From assembly GCA_947184155.2 (NCBI GenBank), contig CAMXCT020002046.1, positions 524,022 to 588,021 of the forward strand: a stretch of DNA of 64,000 nt, read 5' to 3'. Shown here one piece after another: positions 1 through 12,565 of this stretch. The position numbers and the translations under genes were made by a program. Below the pieces are notes generated by a model. That model ran no database searches. It saw nothing but the letters and a program-made list of their open reading frames with translations, and was not told the DNA's origin. The stretch's first letter is position 1, and each line of letters opens with the position of its first letter. This stretch comes from Cladocopium goreaui (taxonomy: Eukaryota; Sar; Dinophyceae; Suessiales; Symbiodiniaceae).

Positions 1-2480
1 CGGATTCGAATTTGGGAGAAGGGGTCGTACCCGGCTTCTTATAAGCGGGATTTTGAAACCTTTTATAAAATGGATCGGTTTTTGGGAAATTTTGGGAATC
101 TTAGCCCTTACAAAAAACATAGTTTTTAGCACCCGCATTCAAATCCGTCATTATTTTGTAAGGTGACCATTTTCTTCATGATATGAATGTTGTATCCCAC
201 CCGATAACCTTTTTATAAGAAATTGTGATTTCAAATGTATTGCATTTTTGGGTATCATTTTGTAAGGCAACATCTTCTGGTTCCCTTTTTTTCCCCCGGT
301 CTCGTTGATTTTCAAGCCGCCTTTTTGTAAGGATTCCTTTTCTCTGCCTCCTTTTGTATTCTTGTTTCTTTGGCATCATTGCCTACCAGAACTCCTGTCA
401 TAATGTCTTGCGTTTGTATTATCACATGAGCACACGAAAAAACACATGAAAATTGAACACGAAAGAATATGTACAATGTACAAAATGAAAATATGAGATA
501 GCCGTAAAAGTAGCCACATTTACAACTTACAAAAAAACCTTGGCCAACACAACACCCGTTGAGAAGAAAGTTGGTGCCTCCACCAAATCCAAAAATAAAT
601 TGAATTCAAAATGGCTGCCATTAAACTTGGATTGTGCCTTACAAATGACAAGGTGCTTGTAGCCCCAGGAAGTTGCCATTTGAAAGGGTGTTTTACATTT
701 TGCTGTGTCAGCACTGTGGTTTCGACATAGCCAAAACAGCTATCAAATGATTGAGTCGAATCAAAAACATGTACAGATCTAATAAAAATTGATATTTGTA
801 CAGTATCAATGCCTGAAAGGCATATATTTTTTCAAAATGGTTCTTCTATTCTTGACGACATCTCCGAGACATCTCCTTACAAAATGTCATTGCACACCCT
901 GCTGAGTTTTTGTGTTTTTGATGTTCAATAGCAGTATCTTGAGCTTACGAAAAGCCTCAACAAAAACAAACTCGATGGTCTTATAGAATGAGTTGGTCCC
1001 TCAAAACTCTTACAACATAAACACTTCAAAATGTACAACTTTGCCTTTTAGGTGTCCTATTACAAAATGCCCTGGATAGGGGGCTTCTTGTAACTACAGA
1101 ATGCCTATATGTAAACCATTTAGAAGAGGGTCGCCCCCTTCCAAATTATAAGGGAAATTCCAACGGGGATCCAAATCCCATCGACAGGAGAGAGGAGACA
1201 GGAAACAGGAGACTCTCACTTAACACGCGGAGAATAAAACCAATAATTGAAAAACAGCAAATTGAAAATATTGAAAATAGTAAAACTTAACAATAATTGA
1301 AAAATATTGAAAGTAAATGGAAATCCAAGTTGGTTCGACGTCATGGGCCGAAAAATGGGTTAGGAGTGTTCCAATCGTGGGCAAGCTAGCAGCTAGAGGG
1401 TGTTATGCGACATTACGCGATGATTGCGAGAGTTCCATTAGGAAATCCGAAGCACAGGAATTACATTCCAGATCTCTCTCAATCATATTACTGTAAATGT
1501 TAAATAATAAGAATATCCAATATTCTTTGGCTGCAGTAAATAGATAGAATTTGCCTGCAAATGTTTGAGTATTACAATGTACGATTCCATAATTATGTTG
1601 ATGTGTTTTGTCAATCATAATTGTGTTGATTTCTCGGGAGATATGAAGCCTCTAAAAATCGCATTTTGCGATCAAGGATTCAAATCGCTGGATTTCATTT
1701 TGGCTACAAAAGCCTTGATTTCATGCAAAGCTTGCTTTGCGATGAAGATTCTTGAACTCTTGAAGTTGGTTCTTTGTGGCTGACAGCAGTGACAGCACCA
1801 TGGAGGTAACAGTCTGCCGTCACCAAAGGTTAGGCCACACTGTCAGCGGCTAAGTCTTGCCTGAGCCACGCCGCCCGCAAACATCATCCCTTTGGAACCG
1901 GTTGTTAGTCAGACCACCCCCACCCGGATTTTGAAAAAGCCTTGGATCTTCCCCTCCCAAGGTTGCTAGGAACCATTTGAGGTGTCGCCACCAGTCCAAA
2001 CCAGTCCAAAATGTAAAAAAACGTCCAAGTGAAAACATCAGAGCTGCTCGCAGCTTGCAACCTGCTTTCTTAGTGCCCCACGCCCTTCGAGCCCCATAAG
2101 ACATGGCTTTCCTGCACCAGAACAAAAACACGCAGCAGAATGTGATATGTCTTTCATGACAGTTGCCGCAACTTGAACATACGTATTCTTTCAGCGCAGT
2201 TGCTGAAATTTGCTCCAAAAACAATTTTCAAGTGGATTGCCTTGCAAAGTAGTCCTGAATGGGACCTGGATCAAATGTAATGATTCACCTCGCTGAACAT
2301 TTCATCCATCTGGGGCTAGTTACCTCTACTATCAGTTTTAGTGACATCGCAGTGAGGTCGTTGTATGTCGTTAAAACTCATCGGATGGAACATCATCGTT
2401 GGCCAAAAACGATGTCATATACCACATTTCTATCCCATGATATTCCTATTATGTCCCCCATTTTAGACATTTATATAAAT
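1..2480. other. No supported gene; AT-rich DNA
   Basis: Low-complexity, AT-rich sequence in which all open frames are short and have no recognisable motif. The short motif CTTACAAAA (or its complement TTTTGTAAG) and close variants recur irregularly, for example near 110, 155, 262, 325, 527, 640, 876, 1008 and 1060, without a fixed period. I see nothing else I can support. Confidence 0.5.
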
Positions 2481-2483
2481 CCA

Positions 2484-2640
2484 TAATCTCAAGGGTGTGG
2501 ACAGATGCCAACGACAGCCGCCTGTACTCTGCAAAGGACAGGAATGTGGCATTGTCTCCACTTCGCGCCTGGGCCGTCTGAACCGGGCCCAAAGATATCC
2601 ACAAAGAGTTGGGAGGGGCTAGCAAGGAGGATGGGTATAT
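2484..2640 (-). CDS. Exon-like island, unknown product
   Basis: A GC-richer island inside AT-rich DNA. Read on the minus strand it opens after a plausible acceptor (CTCCTTGCTAG) and stays open for about 45 codons, including PSQLFVDIFGPGSDGPG. No domain is recognised. The plus strand is also open here, so strand and coding status are uncertain. Neighbouring DNA offers no clear partner exon. Confidence 0.18.
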
Positions 2641-2933
2641 GTGTTGTTGATTTGGATATGAAAGATATGATAATCAATATATATATATCAATATCATGGA
2701 TAGTTGGATATAGTGGGAGATCAACTTCTCACGACGGATGATGTGGATGATGTCCGTGTTGTCACTGGTTGAATGTTCAACTATGCTCGGTCTTTGAGGG
2801 TGAAACTATGTGGGGTGGTCTTTAGCTCAATGGGAGAGAGTTTCCCTTCTGCTCACAGTCTTCACATGTGCAATGCAGGGAGGGTAGCTGTGCAGGTTCA
2901 TGAAGATGTGCAAGCGCTGGAAAGTAATTGGCG

Positions 2934-3205
2934 ATGACGATGATGATGACGATGGTGATGGAGGGGGATGACGATGACGATGGTGATGGAGGGAGATGCT
3001 GATGATGATGCTGATGATGATGATGATGATGATGATGATGCTGATGCTGATGCTGATGCTGGCTGCAGTGATGGTGTTAAAGGTGCTGATGGTGTTAAAG
3101 GTGCTGATGGTGCTGATGACGACTATGATTATGATTCATGATGATCATCATTGTCAGGACGATCATGATGATTATCATTATAATTATAATGGTAAACTGC
3201 ATGAT
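2934..3205. repeat. GAT-rich trinucleotide microsatellite
   Basis: Imperfect GATGAT/GATGCT runs (2934-3065), two adjoining copies of a 15-bp unit near 3070-3110, and ATGATCATC-rich DNA to about 3205. Met- and Asp-rich open frames through it are products of the repeat and are not genes. Confidence 0.9.
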
Positions 3206-6200
3206 GGAGGACTGATGATTCATGATGCTTGACTGGTGGCTGAAAATTGATGCGAACAACGAATAGCGAGATAATAGTCGGTGACAATGCTTGATACTGG
3301 TGATATTGATGATGGCCATCTTGGTTTTGGTCGGTGAAAGAAATGAACCAGCATAAAACCACTAGCCAGTTGACAGCCAGTTTCAAACAATTCCGCGTAG
3401 ACGCTTCGGCGATCCCGTCAGCAGTGGCTTTGCTCAGCGTGGAACCAGCGCACTCTGTCGCCGTCGGCCGTAGGACATGCTTTCCCGATATCTGCAAGCG
3501 CCGCAAATGGTGTTCCATAAAACATGCTTAGCCTGTCAGGCCTGTCAGGTTCATGAACTTCACTACGTAGCACCAATTGCCGGCTTTGATCTTGCTTTAC
3601 AGCAAGCTAGCGCCCATAAGCATCCAATGATCAAGATGAAAGGGGGCCAGAACGTGTATGTACTCTTGTGACATATGCGTACTGTACTTACATATATACT
3701 TTGTGTGATTCAAAAATAGCCAACTTCGGACCTTCAGAACCATCAAGTGCACTGCGCGGCTTGAAAGGTAAACCCTCAAATCTGGACTGGCCTTTGCTGA
3801 GCCAGCAACATTGCTCGCCGCTGTTTGTAGCCCTGCCGGAGACAACATATGCGCATTCAAACCGTCCTTCGATCAACATAGCAGCTGCGTGGCGAGCGAC
3901 TGCACAACTTCTTTGGGATCAGAGCACCATTTTTTTGGTGATATCACATCCCTCATTCTTGCTGCTTGACGTGCTTGACATCCTCATGTTTATTCCAAAT
4001 ATCTCATCATATTGAGGTACTTATCCGAGTCGAACCCACAGCATCACCCCAAAATCCTTCCATCCTTTCGTCGCCTGTGATGCTTCCTCTACGGCCGGCT
4101 CTGCAGCGGGTTCCTTGAACGATACCAGCTGTCGCAGTGGCTTTAGCATCACGCGTTTCAGATATGTTGCATGGTGACCAAGGCTTCGGATTGGCGAGGG
4201 TTAAAAAAATGGAAGAAGGCACATGGTTCCTCACATTGCAGAACGCATAACATTTTGGTGGTATATTTGGTTTCGACCTGGGCCCAATGAATGAGCCGGG
4301 GTTGTTTCACATTTTTCTGACAGGATTGTTGAAGACACGAGAAGTCATAGCCAGCCCTTCTCCAACAACCCTCACCTGCAAGCGCTGTACAGGAGGGGCA
4401 GGGACCGAGGAACCACCTCGTGTGTGCAGGGGCCAAGTTAAGCAGGATGACACGTGGATGGGTCACAAAATGGGTCTCCCCAAACTGCCCCTCCAAAACC
4501 AGGTTTACCAAACTCGACCCAAATCATCCCAAATCAATCCTGACGAATGACAATTACGTTGGGCATCACTGTAGCCAAGCGCCGAACGCTGTGACACTGC
4601 CGAGACATAGGAGGCATTGGAATCAGCTGAGGCCCTGAGGGGTACAGCTGAAAAGCTGTGCTTGGGAATGGGGTGATGGATGGTGATGGATGGTGATGGT
4701 GATCGATGGGAAAGGGCCCCACTTGAAACTCACCACGCTTACCTGGTCACACGTAGAAAACAATCTTCAATTTTGGTGATGTGTCGAATTATTTTCACGG
4801 ATAGTGGGATGTTTATTTATCCCCAATGGGGAACTGCTTCTCCCAAACAAGCAAAACTCAATGCTGGACATGCCACTGCCACAAAGCACATTGTTAAACA
4901 TATCTCTATAGGGCACCCTGAAGTATATATTCATTGACATCATTGACTATATTCCATGAATATTTATACACAGTGGTTCCGGAAAAAACAGGCTGGCTTG
5001 CAGCTAACGCCGGACTGGACACGAAGAAAACAATAAAACAAATCACCTGGAGCCACAACCACCGGGCCCCCCTGCGCCCGCAATCTGCTGGAAGCCTTCT
5101 CCGGCACCTTCAATCAAAATCAATCCAAAATGTCTTACATACACCAGCATCATCCAACCATGTTCGTCTCATTTTCCTTCTAAGAAACCTTGTGGATCAG
5201 TGGGCCATTCATATGTCATGCTTTCATTGACAGCAACCAGCTGTATTTTGGTGCTGGCCTTGAGCTGAGAGTCCTGCAGGAACACATCGGGTTGCAACGT
5301 CACAGGTGAAGAGTATCTCTGCAATCCAGCTCTCTATTTTCATTGGATTGGTTTAAGGCAAGGGAAAATCTACAGAAACCATGGTTTTTACGATTAAATC
5401 CAATGATATTTGCACTCAAACCCATCTGCAAGGCTCCTGTTTTGGTGCTTCTCTACCTCTGCTAGCAGAGCCTGTGACGCCAGAAGAAATCAACCCTGCG
5501 ACTCATGGAGGCACTCTTGACATCCAAGAACCATTCAATGGTCCTAAAGAACCTCTTGCAATCCAACCTGGCCATGGCATGCCATGGCAAGCCCTCCATT
5601 TTCTTAATCATCCCATGCTTGAAAATCATGGTGACCGTCTCACTAGCCATGTTCCATTACCACATGAGTTTATCCGAAAATGAGAAGAAACTATCTGCTG
5701 CACCACCAAATGGCCAATTTTAAAAAAGGAAAATGGCGATTAACTCATGGCTTTGGGGCATCCTCCCAGGTGGCACCTTTACTTCGAACCGCTTTCTCAG
5801 CCTCAGGGGCCTGAGCTGCAAACTAATTGTTCCTATGGCATATGTAGACCTTTATACAAAGATAGGTAGGTAGCTAGCTGGGTAGATAGAAAATGATAGA
5901 CTAATATGCTAGAAACAAATCCAGAACACATATATTATAGACATCTTTCTATCCAAGTATCAACTCATCCCGACTGCAGCCTCCACAACCTCCCCCTTTT
6001 TATCTCTGAAGCAGTTAGGCCACCACACTGGCAGCTGACTTGCCGAAGTCGGCGCTGCAGGCAACCTGCCGGATGAAGGGTTATGCCCTGGCTTACCCTC
6101 CGGTGTCATGAAACATGGCAATGGGAAATCCCCTAGAAATGATTAGAAATGAAGGTTTGAATGGGAACATCATCCACAAATTGATAAATTGGGGATGTTC

Positions 6201-6893
6201 TATTGCCATGATTGCCAGAGGGTTTTCCTATTCAAGACAGGAATGACCTGGCCCATCAGAGGGGGCCAATATTTCATCTTTCCCTGCATCCTTGTAGATG
6301 ACAAGGGGGTGATATTCTGGCTTTGAATCCAAGTGGTCACATATATAAATCCTTCGGAGTGTCTGAAAAGGGCGTGCACCTATTTCCACTAGTTGTTCAT
6401 CATTTTCTCCATTAAAAAAACATATTGGGGTATACCACCCCAGTTTCCAACAAACCCATTTACATTGAACACCAAAGCACTGCACTGATTGGCCCACAAT
6501 CACTGAAATTGACAGAAGCAACCATGGGTAACTACCCATGCTTAAGCATTGTCAACCTTCGATACCCCACAAAAAATCTTTGCCCGAATTGAGAAGGATG
6601 CAAGTTTCGTACTTTAATCTTTGGTACATCATCTTATGGTATACGGTATACTTATCGATTTGGAGCCGAAAGGATTACCCATTCACTCATCATTCACACA
6701 CCATTCACACGAAGGTCCACATCTCAATCGCCACTTGGAGGCGCAGTTGGGGTTTGATTTTTGTTGAAACAAGAGTAAATAAGGTAATGACCCCCGGACG
6801 TTGGGATATAACATGATAAAACCCAACTTAACATCATACAACTGTATCATGACTAATTATATGGTTACAACTGGTTAAACCAAACCGCTTCAT
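3206..6893. other. No supported gene; scattered GC-richer islands
   Basis: Islands near 3390-3530, 3720-3900, 4040-4460 and 6020-6110 are more GC-rich and open in one or two frames, as short dinoflagellate exons can be. None gives a recognisable domain or a convincing pair of splice sites. A half copy of the hairpin element seen at 43,235 lies near 5363-5398 (GGGAAAATCTACAG). The rest is AT-rich. Confidence 0.4.
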
Positions 6894-6999
6894 TCACGCC
6901 CGCAGCCAGGTTGAGCTATCCGGGCTGCTCCGTGGCTTCTTTCTTCTTTGGTCGGCTGCGACTTCCTTTGGGCTTTCCCTGGCGTGTTCGGCACCAGGG
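6894..6999 (-). CDS. Candidate 3'-terminal exon, basic C-terminus
   Basis: On the minus strand this stretch reads PGAEHARESPKEVAADQRRK and continues with a KPRSS-type basic tail to a TGA at 6894-6896. Base composition and hydrophilic content resemble a disordered C-terminal tail. No good acceptor was found immediately upstream, and no partner exon was identified. The product is unknown and the call is tentative. Confidence 0.22.
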
Positions 7000-8734
7000 A
7001 AGAATTCGAATTCAGCAAAAGTTTGGTTCAAGAATAAGAATAAGGATGACCCTGAACTCACAGGTTGGGATATGCTCTAAACATTTCGAAACAGTAGGCA
7101 TCACATCATGACATGAAGTTCCCCCAATCTGCTTCTTTCGGCCCAGCTTCAGACTTGATGCGAACTGGATCAGGGTCCAAGAATACCAACCTTGCTCGCC
7201 TCTGGTCTCCCATCTGAAACCACCATTTCGCAAAGGAACAAGCTTTTGCACTGCAAGCACGTGGGTTTTGCTTGTCTTATTGCGCTTTGTGAAGGTATTG
7301 TGCAACACTCTGATATTCTATGATCATCATCTCAGCTCTATCATATCGATTGATACCGTGTGGTGACCCCACATCAGTTGAGGCGACGCAGTTAGTGTAG
7401 ATTCAACTTTCAATTGTATTTTCAGATTTTTGACTTTGCTTGAAGTTTGGACCCGTATCATAAGCGTCCTCATTGGGCTTGAAGCTAATGGTCTGCAATG
7501 ATCACTGAGCCTTCTGTAGCATTGATTTTGGATATCTAAACAAGGTGCACCCCGAATCCCAGTATTTTTTCATGGTTTTTCATCACCGCTGAAAATGCAT
7601 TTGTTTGGGGAAACCAGTGGCTGTTACCAATGTCAAGAAATAGAGTATTAAATAGAGAAAACGAATGGGAAAGAGGTTTCGCATGGTTTCGTTCCCTCAA
7701 TGGTGTTCATTGCCACCATCCAACTCCAAGAGGTTGAACATCATGCAAAATGGCGGCGAATCCTCTGGCAGCCCAGATTTTTCAACTGGATGGTGCTATC
7801 ATGTTTCAAATTCGCTCTCACAGTGTCAAACTAACTATGTCTCTTATTTTGGAAGATGTATGTACAGTATAGCCAGAGGCAGCTTGGATACCCATTTATA
7901 AATGATTCTACCATTGAAACCTCTATCTTATGTAGGGAACTTCCCATTGCTCGTGCCGGATGTTCGACGCTTCGCCCCTCTTCAGGATGCCCAAAAGGCG
8001 ACGTCCTCGTCATCAGACTGCATGGCCCCGAGTGGTTGGCAAGTAGGGACATATCTGTGTGCGCACATGCTTGAAGACATGACAGTGTCTTGCAAACATA
8101 TCACTCCCATCTACTCATCTCAGGGGCAGGTGATCCCGATCACGGCTCCCCTGAGGATGTTCCTCCTTAATTACTGTACTCCCCATAATTTACAGTGACA
8201 TTGTGACATATAGTGACGAGATCGTTTTATCATGTTTTATCATGTTATATCATGTTTTATCATTCATCCAGATATATTCCCAATATATCACCATCATTCC
8301 TATTCTTTTGTATCCACATCTTTGATGGTAAGTTCATGTAAGTTCTATATCCCCTTCATCACTGGATATATCAACTGCAACAAAAATATGGCCGTCTCAG
8401 GCTTTGGACCCTGAGTCGACCGGGAACCAGGATGCAACCAATGAAATTTCATAAAACCCCATGCGTTCCCAAAGAGTATTGATGAGATTTAAATGATTTA
8501 ATAAATCCCAGCTTGAATATGATTGGAATAAGTTCAATAAGTCCCAGCTTGAATATGATTGAATCCCAGTTAGCCGCTTCAAGAGGTAGCCAAGCTGATG
8601 AAACGGAACCAAGTCATGCCCCACAAATCATCCCTCCAGAACCCCGGTAGAGTCAGTAGAGTGCAGATTCGTCGCCAAAGTGTCCATCATGACCGATCGA
8701 TGTGGTACATCATGTGCCCAGCATTTGCCCAGTT
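7000..8734. other. No supported gene
   Basis: Mostly AT-rich. Two islands could be exons: about 7140-7270 on the minus strand (reads LVPLRNGGFRWETRGEQGW) and about 7945-8045, where both strands are open. Neither shows a recognisable domain. ATATC/TATCATG-rich low-complexity DNA lies at 8225-8300. Confidence 0.4.
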
Positions 8735-8815
8735 TCCAATCACGCCTTGTATCACTGCCAGATGTTGCAGGCTGCTATGCGGGAAACGCATGATCTCACG
8801 TAGCCCAAAGCTAAG
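8735..8815 (-). pseudogene. Broken copy of kinase subdomain-X exon
   Basis: This stretch is clearly related to the kinase exon at 43,770-43,865: both read SSLQHLAV on the minus strand, followed by a Val-Ile-Gly, and share long identical stretches such as ATGTTGCAGGCTGCT (plus strand). This copy lacks about 25 bp in the half that encodes the GCVLLTLYTGE part, which shifts the frame, so the product would be garbled upstream of SSLQ. No other kinase exon was found nearby. I infer a partial duplication that is no longer functional. Confidence 0.6.
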
Positions 8816-10336
8816 ACGAGCAAAAATGAAGATGGGCCCAGTCTTTAGCAGAACATATAGTAAATGGATGGTTTTGACAAACAAACAGCTAACATAGATA
8901 TCTCAGGACTATGTCATTACCCTTCTCTCCATTAGATGGGGCCCAGGGCTTCCACATGGACCTCTACCTATGCCAACTTGGCACAGTCCTGGCATTCAAC
9001 GGACCTTCCATCAAGGACCAAGCCACCACTGGCTGCCACTGGCTCATCTCCACTGGCTCGAATCCAGCAGCGGCCAGAAGCACTGCCACCGTGTTTGTTC
9101 AAACCTGACATGAAGACATCTTCAAAAAACGAACAAATTCCTGCCAAGCCAGTGTGCCAGCTGCAATTTGATCCGGATAAGCATGATGTCAATATGAAGC
9201 GCTCAGAGAGTTGCAGCACGAGCCAGGACGCCACAAAGCAATCAGCGACCTTTATTTTTTCATCTCCGGTGTGCGCTGGACATTCAGCACCGCCAAATCT
9301 TGTGCAGCAAACTGCAAGGGTTTTGATCAAGCGCTGGATATTTATACACACACCATATCACAGCATGCAATAATAACAATGATTCCTCGGCACAGCACGT
9401 TTTTTCTACGTGGGCACAAGAGGGAATTAGGAATCGGTGCCCGAGCCAACGTCCATCACGATGACCCGAGCTTTTCCAGGCTCTTACAGCTCAGGCGTTC
9501 CCGAGGAAACCCGGCCTAGCCACCTGGACCCGGCTAGTCTTGAACCGCTTCAAAGAAAAACCAAGTCCATCAAAATTCCGACAGAACGTTCCTGGCTGCC
9601 CTCGCAGCCTCATTCTGTCTCGAGCGGGCGGCCGATTTGGGCGACCCACATGGCCGACTGGCGACAAGTCAGGAAAATCCCGACAAAAAGGTGAAACAAA
9701 ATCATCATCATAGAGCAGGCGATTCCCAACCAGGCATACCTTGCAGGTGCAGGTTTACATTTACAGGCGATGCTCTCTGGATGAAGGGTGAAACAAACAA
9801 TACAATGACAAAGTCCTTTGATCGTATTTGACTGTGCGGGTGCTCAAGGACCTGAACTTTTCACTATGAATAGTTAATAATTTCTCTCTGTAACTACAGA
9901 TCTTACACTGTATGCATGACCGAGTGAAAGTCAATAGGTTTGTACCAGTAGTACCGCACAAGGCGGTGGCGGAAGTTTCAAAGATAGACTATTATAGGAG
10001 AGGTGAGTTGTTGCGATGCATGGATGGCAGAGCGAATCCACTGATGGAACAAAAGGTGGTCGGAGTTGTGCTTTTTGGAGTGGTTGCAGTGGTCACTTCG
10101 CCCACAGCTGCTGAATGTAGTGTGGTGTGGTGTGGTGTAGTTTGTAGTTGTCCCAGTCCATGTGTCTTTGCAAAGCATTGCGCCTGTTTTAAAAAGTGAT
10201 GCCAGGTCATACGAAGTGCTGCACCTGCCATGAAAAATCATCTTAGCAGACCTGAAGATCTGATGCTCCAAAATACAACCTCTCTCAGGAAATCAGCGCT
10301 CTGACCAAGCACATTTGGAAGTCAAAAGATGTCAAA
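8816..10336. other. No supported gene
   Basis: A 127-codon open frame on the minus strand (8968-9351) and overlapping plus-strand frames cover the GC-richer part, but none shows a domain and they exclude each other. 10,110-10,145 is a short GTGGT-rich stretch. I do not call a gene here. Confidence 0.35.
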
Positions 10337-10363
10337 ATTGAAAAAAAAAATTGAGGGTCTCAG

Positions 10364-10600
10364 ACCACTTTTGGAAGTTGAGGTTTTGAAAAAGTGCACG
10401 CGTTGTGGCGCGAAGATGCGCGAAGCAAATGTCGAAGACAAATTGTACGAAGCGCACCATTCTTGGAGCACTTTTGGAAGTTGATGTTCAAAAAGTGCAT
10501 GCCCTTGTGGCGCGAAGCACGCTTCGAAGTCAAAAGTGTTAAACACTAATAGTCTCGGACCACTTTTGGAAGTTAGGATGTGGTTTTGCGTGGTAGGCGC
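10364..10600. repeat. Roughly 100-bp tandem repeat, 2-3 degraded copies
   Basis: Copies begin near 10,364, 10,467 and 10,559 with CACTTTTGGAAGTT. The first two continue with AAAAAGTGCA and TTGTGGCGCGAAG. The period is about 92-103 bp and the third copy is partial. Frames running through it are repeat-derived. Confidence 0.7.
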
Positions 10601-10711
10601 AAGGGGCACCTTGCCAAAAGTGAGCAAAACGTGAGGGTTTTGTAGCAGTTTCAAAAACGTTGGCAGGCCTGGGGCATTTGAAGAGGATCTGCAAAGATGC
10701 ATTTCCCTTTC

Positions 10712-10850
10712 GCGCACCTGCATCTTCTTTCTTCTGACTCTTTACTCTTTCTCTTCTCTGATCTTCTTTCTTCTTCTCTTCTCTTCTCTGATTGTTCCCA
10801 CCTCTACTTTTCATCTCCTCATATTGTCCGCAGTTTGACTTCTAAACTTC
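10712..10850. repeat. Pyrimidine-rich tract with GACTTCTAAACTT end
   Basis: A CTTCTTTCTTCTTCTC-type tract is followed by TTTGACTTCTAAACTT. A similar arrangement, TCTACTTTCTTC tracts followed by GACTTCTAAACTTGCTTT, is found at 27,580-27,755. The shared order suggests two copies of an old dispersed element. I cannot assign a family. Confidence 0.4.
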
Positions 10851-11554
10851 CTTCGATAATTATACAATTATATTAATTAGCCATTTTCAAGACATGCCAT
10901 GGGGAACCTTAAATAACAACACAACCCAACCAGAGTCGAAGCACCAAGCACCCCCAAAGTAGAGCAAGTCGAGGCCACCGATCAGGAGCTCCGGGATGTC
11001 CTTCAGCTAGATGAACATGAAAGCAATCAGTCTTTCAACTGATGTCATTATATGTCATTGGTAGAAAAGCAAGATCCTGACCTACATGATCTGCCTAAAA
11101 GCTGGCCAAAAGTTCTGTTGCAAAGTGATATGTTTCAAGTTGAGCTCCGGGATGTCCTCTACAAGCCGCAGTCCGGTGTTGAGAGGTCCACGGAAATCCT
11201 GGATCTCCTCAACTTCTCTGGGCTTCCTGGGCATGACACGGCGCTGTGCGCAGATGTTACCTACTGTTTGTCCATATTTGTCCATGGGCACGACCCAAAA
11301 AGCACAGCAAAACATATCGCATTTTTGCAAGCTGGGTCGATGCCAGAAAAACAAAAATAGAAACAACATTAAAAACAAAACGTATTTGAGCAAGATCTAT
11401 AGATTCAAGTGCATGGCCAGCAGCGCGTTGAAAAATGGTATTTCCAAGGCGGCCCCTTTCACTACAACTGCCTGCCAGGAACAGTTTGCGGATCTCATGG
11501 CAAAACATGTGCAGTAAAACAAACAGTATACTCGTAAGTGAGAAGCATGGACTA
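10851..11554. other. No supported gene
   Basis: Moderately AT-rich. Overlapping open frames on both strands between 11,050 and 11,520 lack recognisable motifs. The stretch lies just downstream of the minus-strand membrane-protein exon and may hold its 3' untranslated region. Confidence 0.35.
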
Positions 11555-11995
11555 TTAGGTAGAGATAAAAACAGGAAAAAGCATGATCCTCCCGGCCTCT
11601 TTCTCCACCCCTGGCGTGAAGGTGACGCCAAGAGCCAAACTCCAAGCGGCCAACAGAAGCAATGGGTTTAGGAAGGCCATAGCCAGTACGGAGCTGCTTC
11701 CCCCCACGAAGCCAACCATGTAGATGATGATCGTCTGGATGCCCAGGACCGTCATGAAAACGAAGGCACGCATCCGCCACTGCTGCTGCAGGACCAATCG
11801 TTTCAGCAACGTTCGGGTGTAGAAGGCCGCGGTCCACGCGATGGTGAGCACCAGGGACAAAAGCGCGAAGAACCAAAGACCAGTAGCCAAAGTCGGGCAC
11901 CCGATATCAGCGCAGGGTGGCATTTGCATCGTGTAGACGTCGAACTTCCCGCAGTTGTCGAGATCGGTCTCAACTTGGCAATCGGGTGATGCGAC
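11555..11995 (-). CDS. Multi-pass membrane exon, possible 3' end of EAR-repeat gene
   Basis: A good acceptor (TTCTTTCCGGCCTGCCAG) precedes an open frame of about 147 codons ending at a stop at 11,555. The product has an extracellular-type Cys-containing stretch (SPDCQVETDLDNCGKF, PPCADIGCP) followed by about three hydrophobic segments: LWFFALLSLVLTIAW, FVFMTVLGIQTIIIYMVGF and a segment near MAFLNPLLLLAAW. It lies downstream of, and on the same strand as, the EAR-repeat ORF, whose frame ends in a cytoplasmic-type tail. The two may be exons of one gene with an intron at roughly 12.0-12.65 kb, but the donor was not identified. It could instead be a separate membrane protein. Confidence 0.45.
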   Translation of the reverse strand, partial: VASPDCQVETDLDNCGKFDVYTMQMPPCADIGCPTLATGLWFFALLSLVLTIAWTAAFYTRTLLKRLVLQQQWRMRAFVFMTVLGIQTIIIYMVGFVGGSSSVLAMAFLNPLLLLAAWSLALGVTFTPGVEKEAGRIMLFPVFIST

Positions 11996-12565
11996 CTGGC
12001 AGGCCGGAAAGAAAACCAAACAATAACAAAACAATAACATATCCCCAACTGCAACAACTCTGACCGCAACAGTCACTAAAGTTCTTTAAACTGAACAAGT
12101 GTGATTAATTAAAATGCCTGGGTGGAAACTGCAGCATATCTTGTATCACTTTCATGTGACGTTTTGAAAGAAGGCAATGCATCTTACTTGGAAAATTGTC
12201 AAACTGCTTCACAACTTTTGATTTGATTGGTGATTTGCTGAGGATTCAAGTGCTGACAATGCCTGGGAAAATGCCATGGTCAGATCATGTCAGATCTATA
12301 CCAGCAGCCAATATTGATAGACAGCCCTGCTATGCCATATTTGCGAGTCTCCCTACTGGCCTCACTGTCTGCTTCGCACCACTCTCCCAGCGCCAGGCTG
12401 TTGTGGCAAGCAGGCAAGTGTAAAGCTGCGGTCTCACTTGGGCAGTTCCAAGCCTTCAGCGGCACCAGAACGCCGGAGCCACAGGCACTGCTGAAGCCAA
12501 TCAATGCCGAGCACTGGTAAGCTTCAGTTACATAAAGGAGCCTGGGACGGATCTGGGAACGGTTT

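Noticed and set aside
2996-3232. Met/Asp-rich ORF
   Set aside because: Product of the GAT/GCT microsatellite.
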